Assembly (NCBI RefSeq): GCF_900698995.1
Contig: NZ_LR217735.1
Span: 868,001 to 932,000, forward strand
Reading direction: 5' to 3'
Length of the DNA stretch: 64,000 nt
DNA from: Erwinia_E haradaeae_C
GTDB lineage: Bacteria > Pseudomonadota > Gammaproteobacteria > Enterobacterales > Enterobacteriaceae
Of the stretch, positions 29,553-40,873 are shown one piece after another. The notes beneath the pieces were generated by a model. That model did no database searches and was not told where the DNA came from. It saw only the letters and a program-made list of their open reading frames with translations. The stretch's first letter is position 1, and every line of letters starts with the position of its first letter. Position numbers and translations under genes: made by a program.

Positions 29553-30996
29553 CTTATGCTATACAATATATATACACAGATTTTAAATAAAGTACAATAT
29601 ATTACATATACTAATTTAAAGTAAAGTATTATGCATCATACGTTATGTGTAACTAATAATGCACTGATATAGTATTATCTTGATAATAAGATTATAGCCA
29701 GTGTGATGTGATGAGGTATATTTTTTCTAAAATCTGCATTGAAATTAAGAATTATTTTTTATTAATAAAACTTTTTGAATAAAATACTCACAACAATATC
29801 TGAAATGCTGTTTTGAATATGTGAAAAATATCAAATTGCATAAACAAAAAAAAATTATTAGAATAATCTTACGACATGTATAAATTTTATTACATTATTG
29901 CAAGATAATACACAATATAACTTAACACGCCTACTATGAAATACTAAAAAATTACTGATTAATAACATCACGCAATCTCAAAATAAAACAAAATTTTGAC
30001 AACTATAAATAGTCGACCTATAGTTGATGATCAACTTATACAGATATATTAGACTTAAAGTTTAATATATTGTATAAAAATAATAAATACTTTTATGCAA
30101 TATAGTATCATGCTCAAATCATCTAATCCTTACACTTTTATCAAATCACTAAATATGCAAAATATATAAAAATAATCTTAAAATCTATTTTGTTCATAAA
30201 TGATATAAATCATATTTGCTTACTAAAATCATATCTATGATTTATAGAAATCTTATACTTATCTTTATATTCTGAGTAATAAATATCTAAGTTGAAACTA
30301 CTTACAAAATAAAATTTCTTGTCTATTCATTGAAGATTTACTCTTGTCTAAAACAGATGAGCTATTGAAACACTATTGATATTAAACGGAATTTTATTCA
30401 GAGTTTTTATCTCTCAAGCTCATAAATCATCACTCCTAATATATTAAACAAAATATGTTTTAACAAATAATAAAAAAAATAGTTGAATTTTATTTATCTA
30501 AGTGCTATTAAAAAAAATTTGTTGTTTATTTTTACTTCTAATCTAAATACATAACGTGTAAAATGTAAAAATGCCTCGATAAAAATAAAAAACCCTTATT
30601 ATAACCTTCAGCATTGTTTTTTATGACCGCCAACTAACTGCCAAGATTTATCAATACTATATATTTAGATACTATCTAAAAAGATATTCGTATTTACAGA
30701 TACGAATATAAGTCTAAATCATTTTGCCATATTAGAAATTATTTATAAAAAATAAAATATTTGCAAATATATTTTGATTTATTAAAAGATTAGTTATGTA
30801 CTGTTCTTACACAATATTAGTTTTACTAGAAACATCCTGCATAATGTTTAAAACACGCAAGATTTATAAAAATGTTTTAGATACATTATTTTAACAAAGA
30901 TTGACGCAGAGCAAACAAATAATATATAGATTGTACTCTATCCTGGTATTTTTATCTAAAGAGCGGACTCACTTGGATTCAAGATAATCAAAAATA
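29553..30996. other. Convergent gap between metG and folA
   Basis: About 1.4 kb. The 30684-30709 stretch forms a 10-bp hairpin (ATATTCGTAT/ATACGAATAT, six-base loop) with a possible outer pairing of ATTTAGA with TCTAAAT. Otherwise nothing was recognised, and no MetRS C-terminal sequence is present. Confidence 0.5.
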
Positions 30997-31479
30997 TTAG
31001 GAACGAACTAATATCTCAAAAAATAAATTATATTGGTTGTATTGATTAGCCTGATAATTTTTACTAAAAATCTGGCGCCATTCGTTATAATTATATTGCG
31101 GAAAATACGAATCACCTCTAATGACTGTATCAATATGAGTAAGATATAATCGATCGGCCAGTAATATAAACTGATTATAAACATCTGATCCACCAATCAC
31201 CATAACCTCTTCTTCTCCTTTTGCTTCCCTTAATGCATCTTCAATACTAGTAACCCACCTAACTGTAGTACTTTTTCGTAAATGACGAGTCATGATAATG
31301 TTTAAACGCCCTGGTAAAGGCGCGCGCATCGTCTCCCATGTATAACGCCCCATAATAACAGGTTTAGTTAATGTATTTTTCCTAAACCACTCTAGATCAG
31401 CCGGTAAATGCCATGGTATAGAATTATTCTTACCAATCACACGATTCAGTGAAAAGGCTGCAATTAAACTAATAATCAT
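30997..31479 (-). CDS. folA: Dihydrofolate reductase
   Basis: Reduces dihydrofolate to tetrahydrofolate with NADPH. The 160-residue product (E. coli 159) begins MIISLIAAFSLNRVIG, with the catalytic acid Asp28 in IPWHLPADLEWF, the KPVIMGRYTWETM cofactor stretch and VIGGSDVYNQF. The frame runs nine codons further upstream, but the family start is the ATG at 31479, preceded by GAG. It is a single gene between two long gaps. With purU and metK it keeps a working folate cycle. Confidence 0.95.
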   Translation of the reverse strand: MIISLIAAFSLNRVIGKNNSIPWHLPADLEWFRKNTLTKPVIMGRYTWETMRAPLPGRLNIIMTRHLRKSTTVRWVTSIEDALREAKGEEEVMVIGGSDVYNQFILLADRLYLTHIDTVIRGDSYFPQYNYNEWRQIFSKNYQANQYNQYNLFFEILVRS

Positions 31480-31753
31480 TATCTCAAAACCTGATATCGC
31501 TGCCACTGAGAATAATAAAATAACTTAATAACAATATAGTCCAACTGCGAATAAAATAAATTTTTACATATCTTTATTTTAGAACTATACAGAGCACTCG
31601 AGAAGAAAAAACTGCTTTCATTTTATTATAAAACCTGTTAGTCTTTTTATTAGATTAATTACATTAACTAGTGAACACATTATAAAAACAATCTTTATTA
31701 ATTTTTAAACTCCTTAAAATCATACTCTAGATACATAAGGCAATCCTCAAAAA

Positions 31754-31790
31754 TAACAACTAAATATAATTTTATTATATTTAGTTGTTA
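31754..31790. repeat. 17-bp perfect hairpin upstream of folA
   Basis: TAACAACTAAATATAAT (31754-31770) is exactly complementary to 31774-31790 with a three-base TTT loop. It lies 275 bp upstream of the folA start, on the 5' side of the gene, so it is not the folA terminator. It may be the terminator of a gene since eroded. Confidence 0.5.
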
Positions 31791-32256
31791 AGAAATATGT
31801 GATTTTAGTGGAATTTAAAGATAAATAACATATTAATGTTACAGTTAATGCTTTTATATTCAATATGCATATAATATAAAAATATTATCGATATTATTCA
31901 TTAGTAATGCAGACAAATAGTTATAAATATGTTAAGATTATAATCTTTTTAATATTTTTATACGTTAGTATACTAAAATAGAGTATGTTGCTTTTATTCA
32001 AAATATTTTATAAAAAAAGATATATCATGTAACATCAATTATTGAAAATACAATTTTTGTTAAATATTTTCTTAAATTAGAATATTAGATATGATCTATA
32101 ATCATGCCTATAAAATTCTTATATTTATATTATAACTTACATAATAATTCCTAATTATGCTCTTAGAAAAAAACTAACTAATCAAATAAAAAAAATTATC
32201 ATTCTATCATTTTTATCAGGTATGTTACCATTTTATATTAATAGGTTAATTTATGC

Positions 32257-32296
32257 TTCTAAACCTATAAAATTCTTAAGCTTTATAGGTTTAGAA
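32257..32296. repeat. 15-bp perfect hairpin in gene-free DNA
   Basis: TTCTAAACCTATAAA (32257-32271) pairs exactly with 32282-32296 across a 10-base loop. No gene lies within 750 bp on either side. It resembles an orphan terminator left after loss of a gene. Confidence 0.5.
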
Positions 32297-33068
32297 ATTG
32301 TTAACTAAATATCGGCACAACAAGATTCTGCAATAAAATAATATCTATTTTACTTTATATGAATGAAATTCAATAATACAGTGCTATATCGTCATAAATT
32401 TTTTTACTATTCATCTGATAATAAAAAACCATATCTTATCTTGATTAAGATAAGAATTAATATTTATTTTTAAGATTAATCTTCAGTTAAAATAGACTAT
32501 TTACTAGGCCATTTTAAAAAACTTATCTTTTATTATAATTTTTTATATTGTCTTATTTTTAAGTATAAAGTTTAAAACATGACAATAAATCAATAAATAT
32601 TGAAAAATATTAATTTTACATAATATTGATTCACAGAAAATTACACATATAAAACATGCTACAATGTTATGCTTACATCGAGAAATTTTATTTAAGTTTT
32701 CTCTAAAAACTGATTCTAAAAAATAATTACGTACATTTTTGATTAGTAAAGTTAAAGTTAATACTAAGTATTTTTATTTATTTTAAAGTAAAAATCTATG
32801 AAACAAAAGCATAAGATCAATAATTATTCATGCTTTATATATGTGTAAGATCCACTAATCTAAACATCTAAGATATTAAATAAAAAAATATACTATATAT
32901 TTCTTTTAAAATATATAGATATTACTGTAAACATTTTAATACATACAGGATCAGAAAAAACATTACCCTCTAACAAAATACATCTTTAATAACAATTATT
33001 ATCTCTAAATGTTATCTTTATATTACATAATAATGTGATGCTTCTTAAATATGTGCTCGATAAATAAA

Positions 33069-33144
<76 letters not shown>

Positions 33145-34448
33145 ATTTAAATTGATGAATTCTTATTTAAAAGAACACTATTCTTCCTAAAAATAATAAA
33201 AATAGTAAAAATAACATAGAAAAAAAATAAAAGATATAAATTTTTACAACTAAACAATCACAAAATTAATTATTCTAGTTATCTCATAAAATCCTTTAAT
33301 CCAGATAACGAGACTAAAAAATATCAAACTATACTCAATGTGTCACATAAAAACATAAAACTTTTAAAAAATTAATTACAATAATGTCATTATGATTAAT
33401 TTATATAACCTACCAACAGATGTTTCAGTGAATTGCACTCAGTCATCAAAACTAAAACATACATAAAAAATTTAAAACATAAATTATATGCAACAAAATT
33501 TTGAGAATTATTTTCTAAAGATTGCTCTTAACAAATATTTATGATGCAAAAAGCGCTTGTTTTCTCAAAAACTATAATGATTAAATAAATTAAAAATATT
33601 ATAAATACGCCTTAATATTTTTACAGTAAGAATACAAGGTACATCTCCTGAAATTGTATTTGATTAACAATACAAATTTTAATCTATTTCGTTATGCTAT
33701 TTTTTTAGTTAATGTTGCGATTTAGATTAAATTTAGTAAAACATAAGAAGAATTTTCTTAGCAAATAAATCTAAGATTTACTATCATTGAATAATCCTTT
33801 TAATAACACACTCCAGTATTATTTCATATTAATATTATACTTGCTACATCACTGTATAGCCCATGGTATGTTATGAAAAATCGTCTTTACTTGTTAAATA
33901 TTTTTCTCTTATTTATAAGAAAAAGGGGTCAGTTTTGTGCTATAAATTTAGGTAAAAATTTTTTCAATATATCATATATATACTAAAAATAAATATTTAG
34001 AAAACCTTTAAGCTCCGATTGTTAACACGTTGATATAAACAAATAATATAGTTTATTTAACTTCAGAGATCCTTTGACATCGTGATATAATAAACATTAA
34101 ATACTAGCATATTTCATTTCTATAAAAATACAATGCTAATTAAAATCACCTCCCCTATTTTAAATAGAGCGCAGATGAATAAACTTATCTAAACACATAA
34201 AATATATTCTTATGTTATAAACAAATAAGATATTCAAACCCTATAACTATATTGCAATATCACCTTCTAATTACTATCGTCACCCTTGTTGTTTATACTC
34301 TAAGATATATCTAAGGAAAAATAACCTGACCCATATAACAGATGCACTCAATATCAATCGAAACCGTAACCGCTAAAACAAGAAACTAATAATATATATG
34401 CATATACCTTTCATTTAAAGCAGACCATTTATCAAGTTATGAGATCTA
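33145..34448. other. Gene-free stretch downstream of tRNA-Ala and lpxK
   Basis: About 1.3 kb convergent gap. In E. coli ycaQ, ycaR and kdsB follow lpxK; none is readable here. No long hairpin was found. Confidence 0.5.
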
Positions 34449-35432
34449 TTATGATACAGATAAAATAACTTTAAAAATAGTAGCGAGCAATTGTTTAGTC
34501 GCTACACTAGATAAAACGGCGTCTACTGGAAGATACCACCAATGCGCTTCAGAAAAACTACGAACTTTAACCGCATCTTTCTCGGTCATAAGAAGTGTTT
34601 GCCCGAAGGAAGTTAATGCATTTAAACTAAGTGAATCATAGATCTGATGATCAGAAAAAGATACTGTTTTAAGCGGCTTCACACCATGTTTGTAAAGAGT
34701 ATTAAAAAAACGCTCCGGATTTCCAATTCCTGCTATCGCAACTATATTATCTAATTCTTTTATAGATTTTTGTTTTCCAGATTTTAGGTTCACCGCCAAA
34801 CCTGGCATTAAATTCATCTTAAGCTCACCTGGTAAAGGTTGCCCTCCATTTGAAATAATTGCCGTCACATTATTTAAACGACTCTTGAGTTCGCGCATAG
34901 GACCAACAGGCAACCACCAACCATTTCCAAACCGCCTCTCACCATCAATAACTATAATTTCTATATCACGCGCTAATGCATAATGTTGCAACCCGTCGTC
35001 AGTAATAATCACATCTACTGCAGAATGACTTAGAACTGCTTCTACTGCTTTTTTTCTTGAAGGTGCTACTCCCACGATAGCGTTAGTTCGTTGATAAATT
35101 AATACCGCCTCATCACCTGCTTGATGAGCTTGAGTGTCCCTAGTTACTAAAAATGGATAAGTTACTCCCTTCCCTTTGTAGCCACGTAAAACTACACCAA
35201 TCTGAAAACCATAGCGCTGTAAAGCTAATACAAGCCAAATAACCAAAGGAGTTTTGCCATTACCACCTACAGTAATATTACCAATTACCACAACCGGAAC
35301 AGGAGCATGCCATACTTTTCTTAAACCAAGAAGATAACTCAGTCGCACAAGATTACTTATAAGGCCATATGCTAAACTAAGTGGAAATAATAAATAGCGA
35401 AGATAGCTTTCGCTCCAAAAATTTTTCATCAT
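34449..35432 (-). CDS. lpxK: Tetraacyldisaccharide 4'-kinase
   Basis: Adds the 4'-phosphate to the lipid A precursor at the inner face of the inner membrane. The 327-residue protein (E. coli 328) has an N-terminal membrane-associated segment, the Walker A loop GNITVGGNGKTPL, and TDDGLQHYALARD and RRFGNGWWLP. Its first ATG overlaps the msbA stop (TAATG), so translation is probably coupled. msbA-lpxK is the enteric order. Confidence 0.96.
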   Translation of the reverse strand: MMKNFWSESYLRYLLFPLSLAYGLISNLVRLSYLLGLRKVWHAPVPVVVIGNITVGGNGKTPLVIWLVLALQRYGFQIGVVLRGYKGKGVTYPFLVTRDTQAHQAGDEAVLIYQRTNAIVGVAPSRKKAVEAVLSHSAVDVIITDDGLQHYALARDIEIIVIDGERRFGNGWWLPVGPMRELKSRLNNVTAIISNGGQPLPGELKMNLMPGLAVNLKSGKQKSIKELDNIVAIAGIGNPERFFNTLYKHGVKPLKTVSFSDHQIYDSLSLNALTSFGQTLLMTEKDAVKVRSFSEAHWWYLPVDAVLSSVATKQLLATIFKVILSVS

Positions 35433-37177
35433 TATCCAAATTGCATTTTATAAAGTTGAGCATAAACACCTTGTGAAGCTAGCAACACCTTATGAGACCC
35501 TCTTTCTACAATCTGTCCATCCTCAACCACAATGATTTCATCTACTTTTTCAATACTAGATAAACGATGTGCGATAACTAAAGAAGTGCGGTTTTTCTGT
35601 AATTCATCTAACGCCGCTTGTATTGAACGTTCAGACTCCGTATCAAGTGCAGATGTAGCTTCGTCTAGAATTAAAATCGGGCAATCACGTAGCATTGCGC
35701 GCGCAATAGCAATACGTTGTCTTTGACCTCCAGAAAGAAATATACCATTTTCACCAATAATTGTATCTAAACCCTTCTCCATCTTGCTAATAAAATCCAT
35801 TGCATGCGCTATTACAGCAACCTTTTCAATATCTGCTCGACTATACTTTTCATGACAAGCGTAAGCAATATTATTTGCTATAGTATCATTAAATAAATGT
35901 ACATTCTGAGAAACTAAAGCTACCTGATGTCGAAGAGAGCTTAACTTATATTCGCGCAAATCATAATTATCTATAAAAATATTACCATGTTGAATATCAT
36001 AAAACCGAGTTAATAAGCTAGCAATAGTAGACTTTCCTGACCCAGACCTCCCAACAAGCGCTACAGTTTTTCCAGACGGAATGCTAAGATTAATACCTTT
36101 TAAAGCTGGAATATCCCGACCTGGATAACTAAAAGTTACATCACGAAATTCAATATTTCCAATAGCACGTTTTACAATATATCTACCATGGTCTATCTCT
36201 TGCTCACTATCTAAAATGGAAAATAACGTTTGACATGCCGCCATACCTCTCTGGAACTGTGTGTTAACGTTTGTTAAAGATTTTAACGGTCGCATTAATC
36301 CTATCATACATGAAAACACTACTGTAATAATACCAGCAGTTAATGCTTTCATTACACTAGGGAAACTTGCAGCAAATAAAACAAGAGCTAATGCTAGCGA
36401 AGCAATTAACTGAATAATAGGATCAGAAATAGATGATGCTGAAACCATTTTCATAGCTTGCTGACGCATACAATTACTTACGCGATGAAAAGATTCATTC
36501 TCGATGCTCTGACCCCCAAAAATTAACACTTCTTTATGACCTTTAAGCATTTCTTCTGCACTTGAAGTTACCTCACCCATAGTATTTTGCATATTCTTAC
36601 TAATAGTGCGAAAACGTTTAGATACAGTTCTAATAGATAACGATACGAAGGGAGATAACACAATTAAAATTAAAGATAATTGCCAACTATAATAAAACAT
36701 AAGCATAAACAAACCAATAATAGATGCACTTTCTCGTACTATGGTTACTAACGCACTAGAACATGAAGAAGCAACTAGTTCAACGTCATAGGTCATACGA
36801 GATAATAAAACCCCAGTAGAGTGCTGATCAAAGAAAGCTACTGGCATCCCCATCATGTGATTAAACAAATTACGCCGTATTTTCATCACAACGTTACCAG
36901 AAACCCATGAAATACAGTAGCTCGAAGCATAACTAGTTACACCTCGTAATAGCATGAGGGTAATAATTACTACAGGCATCCACAATAGCACTGAACGACC
37001 TGATTTGCCAAAACCATCATCCAGTAACGGCTTGAGCAATGATAACATCACCGCATCTCCCACCGCATTTAAAATAAGTGCAATGGTGGCTACAATTAAT
37101 CCTATTTTATAAGGTATAACAATTGGCCATAGTCGATGAAATGTTTTCCATGTAGAGATATCTTGATCAAAATGCAT
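35432..37177 (-). CDS. msbA: Lipid A export ABC transporter MsbA
   Basis: Flips lipid A-core from the inner to the outer leaflet of the inner membrane. The 581-residue half-transporter (E. coli 582) has six membrane helices (about 20-320), then a nucleotide-binding domain with Walker A GRSGSGKST (about 375-383), the Q-loop SQNVHLFNDT, signature LSGGQRQR, Walker B ILILDEATSALD and the switch histidine in IAHRLS. All motifs are intact. It is the first gene of msbA-lpxK and functions upstream of LptF/LptG. Confidence 0.97.
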   Translation of the reverse strand: MHFDQDISTWKTFHRLWPIVIPYKIGLIVATIALILNAVGDAVMLSLLKPLLDDGFGKSGRSVLLWMPVVIITLMLLRGVTSYASSYCISWVSGNVVMKIRRNLFNHMMGMPVAFFDQHSTGVLLSRMTYDVELVASSCSSALVTIVRESASIIGLFMLMFYYSWQLSLILIVLSPFVSLSIRTVSKRFRTISKNMQNTMGEVTSSAEEMLKGHKEVLIFGGQSIENESFHRVSNCMRQQAMKMVSASSISDPIIQLIASLALALVLFAASFPSVMKALTAGIITVVFSCMIGLMRPLKSLTNVNTQFQRGMAACQTLFSILDSEQEIDHGRYIVKRAIGNIEFRDVTFSYPGRDIPALKGINLSIPSGKTVALVGRSGSGKSTIASLLTRFYDIQHGNIFIDNYDLREYKLSSLRHQVALVSQNVHLFNDTIANNIAYACHEKYSRADIEKVAVIAHAMDFISKMEKGLDTIIGENGIFLSGGQRQRIAIARAMLRDCPILILDEATSALDTESERSIQAALDELQKNRTSLVIAHRLSSIEKVDEIIVVEDGQIVERGSHKVLLASQGVYAQLYKMQFG

Positions 37178-37769
37178 GGCTTAACCAGTATTAATCACAA
37201 TACGATTATTAATCCTGACTGGAGTCATTAAATGTTTTGAATGACTAATCGCATCCTATCTTATTACGTTTTATATTATATATCTTATTATATATCTGTA
37301 ATTTTAAAATACAGAAGCTAGTATAAAATACTAGGTAGAATAATATTCTTTATAACAAGAATATTTATGAATAAAATCAAATTATATAGAGAATTATAAT
37401 TCTTTAAAACTTATTCCGGTATATAAGTAATACCTTAATCTTACGTGATCTATTTAATTATCTTTGAGTCTTGATAACTTGAAATATATTGCAATGTGTA
37501 AACATAATTCTATTATATTTGTAATATACAAAAACAACAAATGCATAAAAAATATCAAACTATAAAAAATATCTTATATATATGAGAATCGTCTAAAGAT
37601 TGTTATTTTTGTCAAGTACAGTATTATATTAAAGATAATATAAATATATTTTAACGTTATACCCTTCTCGATCAGTATAATTTTCAAAATACTTAAAAAA
37701 TCAAAAAATTAACAATAAATTGCGCTCCTATTATAAAAAGTTTTATTTTTACGTTGAGGTGACCAATTA
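37178..37769. other. Divergent gap between msbA and tsaB
   Basis: About 0.6 kb. Two short inverted repeats are visible (AGTCATT/AATGACT near 37228-37252; AATATTCTT/AAGAATATT near 37342-37365). No gene was recognised; it must carry promoters in both directions. Confidence 0.5.
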
Positions 37770-38444
37770 GTGAAGATATTAGCCTTTAATACAAGCACAG
37801 AATATTGTTCTGTTGCATTACAGCAGGCGCATAAAAAACTATCTTATGTAGAACTATGCACTCATAAACATACTCAATATATTTTACCATTAATACAAAG
37901 AATTTTACAAAAAAGTAATATGTCACTACGCGAACTCGATTTCTTAGCCTTTAGTTATGGTCCTGGAAGTTTTGTTGGTATTCGCGTAGGAATTACTATC
38001 GCACAAGGTCTAGCACTGGGCTCTGATCTTCCATTGGTGGGTATCTCTACTTTTGAAATACTAGCACAAGCTGCCTGGAGCAGACTACTTTCACCACGTG
38101 TTCTCATTGCGATAAATACGAATATAGGTCATGTATACTGGTCTGTATATCAACGTAATCATCTTAGTAACTGGCAGCGCCAACAAAATGAAATTATTAT
38201 AAAACCTACAGACATACTTGAACGGATGAAAACACTGACAGGTAAGTGGACCTGTGTTGGTACAGGATGGAAAACTTATCCAGAGTTAACAGAAAAAACT
38301 AATCTTGATCTTTTTATCTCTGACATAGAAATACCTCATGCAGAAGACATGTTACCTTTAGCAAAAAGCATGTTTTTGGCAGGTTCAACAATATTACCTG
38401 AAAATATAGAACCAAAATATTTAAGTAATGCATTTTTTAGTTAA
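37770..38444 (+). CDS. tsaB: tRNA threonylcarbamoyladenosine synthesis protein TsaB
   Basis: Partner of TsaD and TsaE in making the universal t6A37 modification on tRNAs reading ANN codons. The 224-residue protein (E. coli 231) has the ASKHA-like fold with ILAFNTSTEYCSVAL at the start and FSYGPGSFVGIRVGITIAQGLALG. The start is GTG, with GAGGT about nine bases upstream. An 18-bp palindrome (ACTTATTTT and its complement) lies 36 bp past the stop at 38480-38497. Single gene. Confidence 0.94.
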   Translation: MKILAFNTSTEYCSVALQQAHKKLSYVELCTHKHTQYILPLIQRILQKSNMSLRELDFLAFSYGPGSFVGIRVGITIAQGLALGSDLPLVGISTFEILAQAAWSRLLSPRVLIAINTNIGHVYWSVYQRNHLSNWQRQQNEIIIKPTDILERMKTLTGKWTCVGTGWKTYPELTEKTNLDLFISDIEIPHAEDMLPLAKSMFLAGSTILPENIEPKYLSNAFFS

Positions 38445-38716
38445 TTATTATATACATTATTTAATATAATAAAAATTATACTTATTTTAAAATAAGTTAT
38501 ACAAAATAAATAAATATATTTTCTACCTTACAGTAATAATCTTTATTACACTAAAGATATATTAACCTAAAATATTCTGTTTAATTTTTTAATTTATACC
38601 TATTTTCTTATATTAATTGATATATAAAATATATACTAATTTAGTATCAATGCTTTTAAAACTACAGAATATAGATATACTCCACACCTATATTATATAA
38701 GTATGATTTTCTCTAT

Positions 38717-38792
38717 TGGCAGGGGCGGAGAGAGTCGAACTCACAACTTCCGGTTTTGGAGACCGGTGCTCTGCCAATTGAACTACGCCCCT
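38717..38792 (-). tRNA. tRNA-Trp (anticodon CCA)
   Basis: A 76-nt minus-strand gene with discriminator G and encoded CCA. It begins AGGGGCGTAGTTCAATTGG and has the anticodon arm CCGGTCTCCAAAACCGG, close to E. coli trpT. A TTGACA lies 50-60 bases upstream on the minus strand, but no good -10 box is correctly spaced. In E. coli trpT closes the rrnC operon. Confidence 0.97.
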
Positions 38793-39901
38793 AAATATCT
38801 CATTTTGAGACAAATCTTTATTGTAAAGATTATGTCAAACAACTTTTATTAAAAGATCCGTAAATATATAAGAAACTGATATGTCATAGTATAGCGAAAC
38901 TTTTAATACTGGCAAAATTCTTTATTAAGAAGCATATGATTCTTACATAACGCATAAAAATTCATTTTTATATATACATGCCATTTAATTTGAAATGTTT
39001 TACTCTCAAGTAATTGATTAAAATTTTTCATAAAGCGCTTTTCTTTAGAGATATTATTATTTATATCTACAAAGCAGTAATGCTGAATAATAAGAAATAC
39101 TTAAAAAAAATAAAAGACAATTTTTATAGCTAAATTATAAATATCTTGTTATATTATTATAAATAATATATGAATTCATTAATCAATAATGTTTATTATT
39201 TTTCTTTGATACATTATTTGATATATTTTTATAAGGCAGCTAACTCTATTTTGATAAATAATTATTAAATAACAATTACTAAAAATTAATTATTTCTGGC
39301 AGAATCCTCTTTAAAGTAATTAACAATTCTGATATTTTCATATTTCTTATATAATTATGATAAGATAAGAATATTTATATTTTTATGTTTATAATATGCA
39401 TAAAGTTTTATTTTATTACTTATAGTACTATTATTAATAATAAAATTATAAATTATATCATGAACTAAATTTTTAGAAAAATAAAATATTTATATGTAAT
39501 ATATTATTACATATTATATTTGTTTTGGTACTGATACCATATACTATATAACTTGTTATATCTAATAAAAAATCATACTTTTAATGTAAAATTAAAAACA
39601 TAATATAACTATTTAAAAGAAAAAATTATCAGACATAATCTGTTTGTCACAACAACATAACGATCGAAATATCTACTTAATTAAAAATAAAATATTTTAC
39701 CTTTAGTTTATTTGCTATCAAGAATTGATATCCTTTATTTAGGATAAAGCTCAACTATACTAAAATAAATATTTTTATTATATTTTTAGTATTTTCTATT
39801 ATATCTATTTATATGAATATATGAATAATTAATACTGTATTATTTATAATATATCAAACTCTTGTTACATAGTACATCTTATATGAATAAAATGGTCTAT
39901 T
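38793..39901. other. Gap between tRNA-Glu and tRNA-Trp; possible site of lost 23S/5S
   Basis: About 1.1 kb of very A+T-rich DNA. In rRNA operons of this class a 23S and a 5S gene would lie between spacer tRNA-Glu and distal tRNA-Trp. No rRNA-like stretch is visible here, so if this was such an operon the genes are gone. Confidence 0.4.
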
Positions 39902-39977
39902 TGGTGTCCCCAAGGGGATTTGAACCCCTGTTACTGCCGTGAAAGGGCAATGTCCTAGACCTCTAGACGATGGGGAC
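39902..39977 (-). tRNA. tRNA-Glu (anticodon TTC)
   Basis: A 76-nt minus-strand gene with encoded CCA. It begins GTCCCCATCGTCTAGAGG and has anticodon arm TTGCCCTTTCACGGCAG, close to E. coli tRNA-Glu, which there is always a 16S-23S spacer tRNA. Here it lies about 0.9 kb downstream of murI on the same strand, without adjacent rRNA genes. Confidence 0.97.
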
Positions 39978-40873
39978 TGTTATCATATTTTGATCAATGA
40001 GACTTATAGACTTATTTTAATCTAAAAAATCTTCCTACCAAAGTCTTTAAAGAGAACCTGTCATTATGACAATCTTTCAGTCTACAATAATCTATAATTA
40101 ATAATACAAATAGTTTAAATTTTACATAAGATTAAATAAAAAAACTTATTACTCTATATGTTTCTTGCTTTTATGGCGTGACTGAGATATATTTAATACT
40201 AAATATCAATTTAGTAATAAAACTACAATTAATATTAATTTTTAAAAAATATTACAAATAAATATAGTGTTTCTCTATATAAATAATACACAATTTTTAT
40301 ATTATTTATTAATAATTAGAAGCGCTTATTCTTCTAATTATTTTAATTACTTTTATATTTTTCTCGAATCCATACTTTAATCTTAAAAACTTTTCATAAT
40401 ATTTATCAATCAAATCTACAAATCATATATAAAATCTATTATATACAGCCACTAACTTTAAATTTGCATAGTAATATTAAAATTATCTTTTTTCTTTATT
40501 CACAATGACTTTTTAATTCTATTATAATATCACATAAAAACTATACTGAATAGCTATTTTAAGTCATATCTTCAAGATCTTCTCTTTTTGCATAATCATA
40601 ACATATTAAAAAATAGAAAAATAAACAATAAAATTATTATCTAAGATGCTATCTTATTATCTTAATACTGAGCACCTGATCAATACTATTTCTATATTCC
40701 ACATTACGTTACAGTTATTATGTAGTTCTTGATTACCAGGAAACTTATAAAACATACTCTTTATCTTAAACCTATTACACTTAACATCTCATGAACTATC
40801 ATAATAACTTTATGCTTATGGAGCAAGCACTAAATGTCAAGTTTGATATGATTTTAGCAGTCTTTACTATATT
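39978..40873. other. Gap between murI and tRNA-Glu; possible site of lost 16S
   Basis: About 0.9 kb. In E. coli the rrnB 16S gene begins after murI on the same strand and is followed by tRNA-Glu. No 16S motif, including the anti-Shine-Dalgarno end, is seen on the minus strand here. A small palindrome (TGTCAT.ATGACA) lies near 40058. Confidence 0.4.

Larger units (their letters stand above)
31480..33068. other. Gene-free stretch between folA and tRNA-Ala
   Basis: About 1.6 kb between divergent genes. It contains two long perfect hairpins (31754-31790 and 32257-32296). No readable gene. The folA and tRNA-Ala promoters must lie at the two ends. Confidence 0.5.

Noticed and set aside
29553..30996. 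Detached C-terminal tRNA-binding domain of MetRS
   Set aside because: All frames were looked over for the expected core of that domain and nothing was found; the region is stop-rich.
34145..34153. ATCACCTCC, identical to the 3' end of 16S rRNA
   Set aside because: Only nine bases match; upstream sequence does not resemble helix 45, and it does not lie at the suspected rRNA locus. Probably chance.
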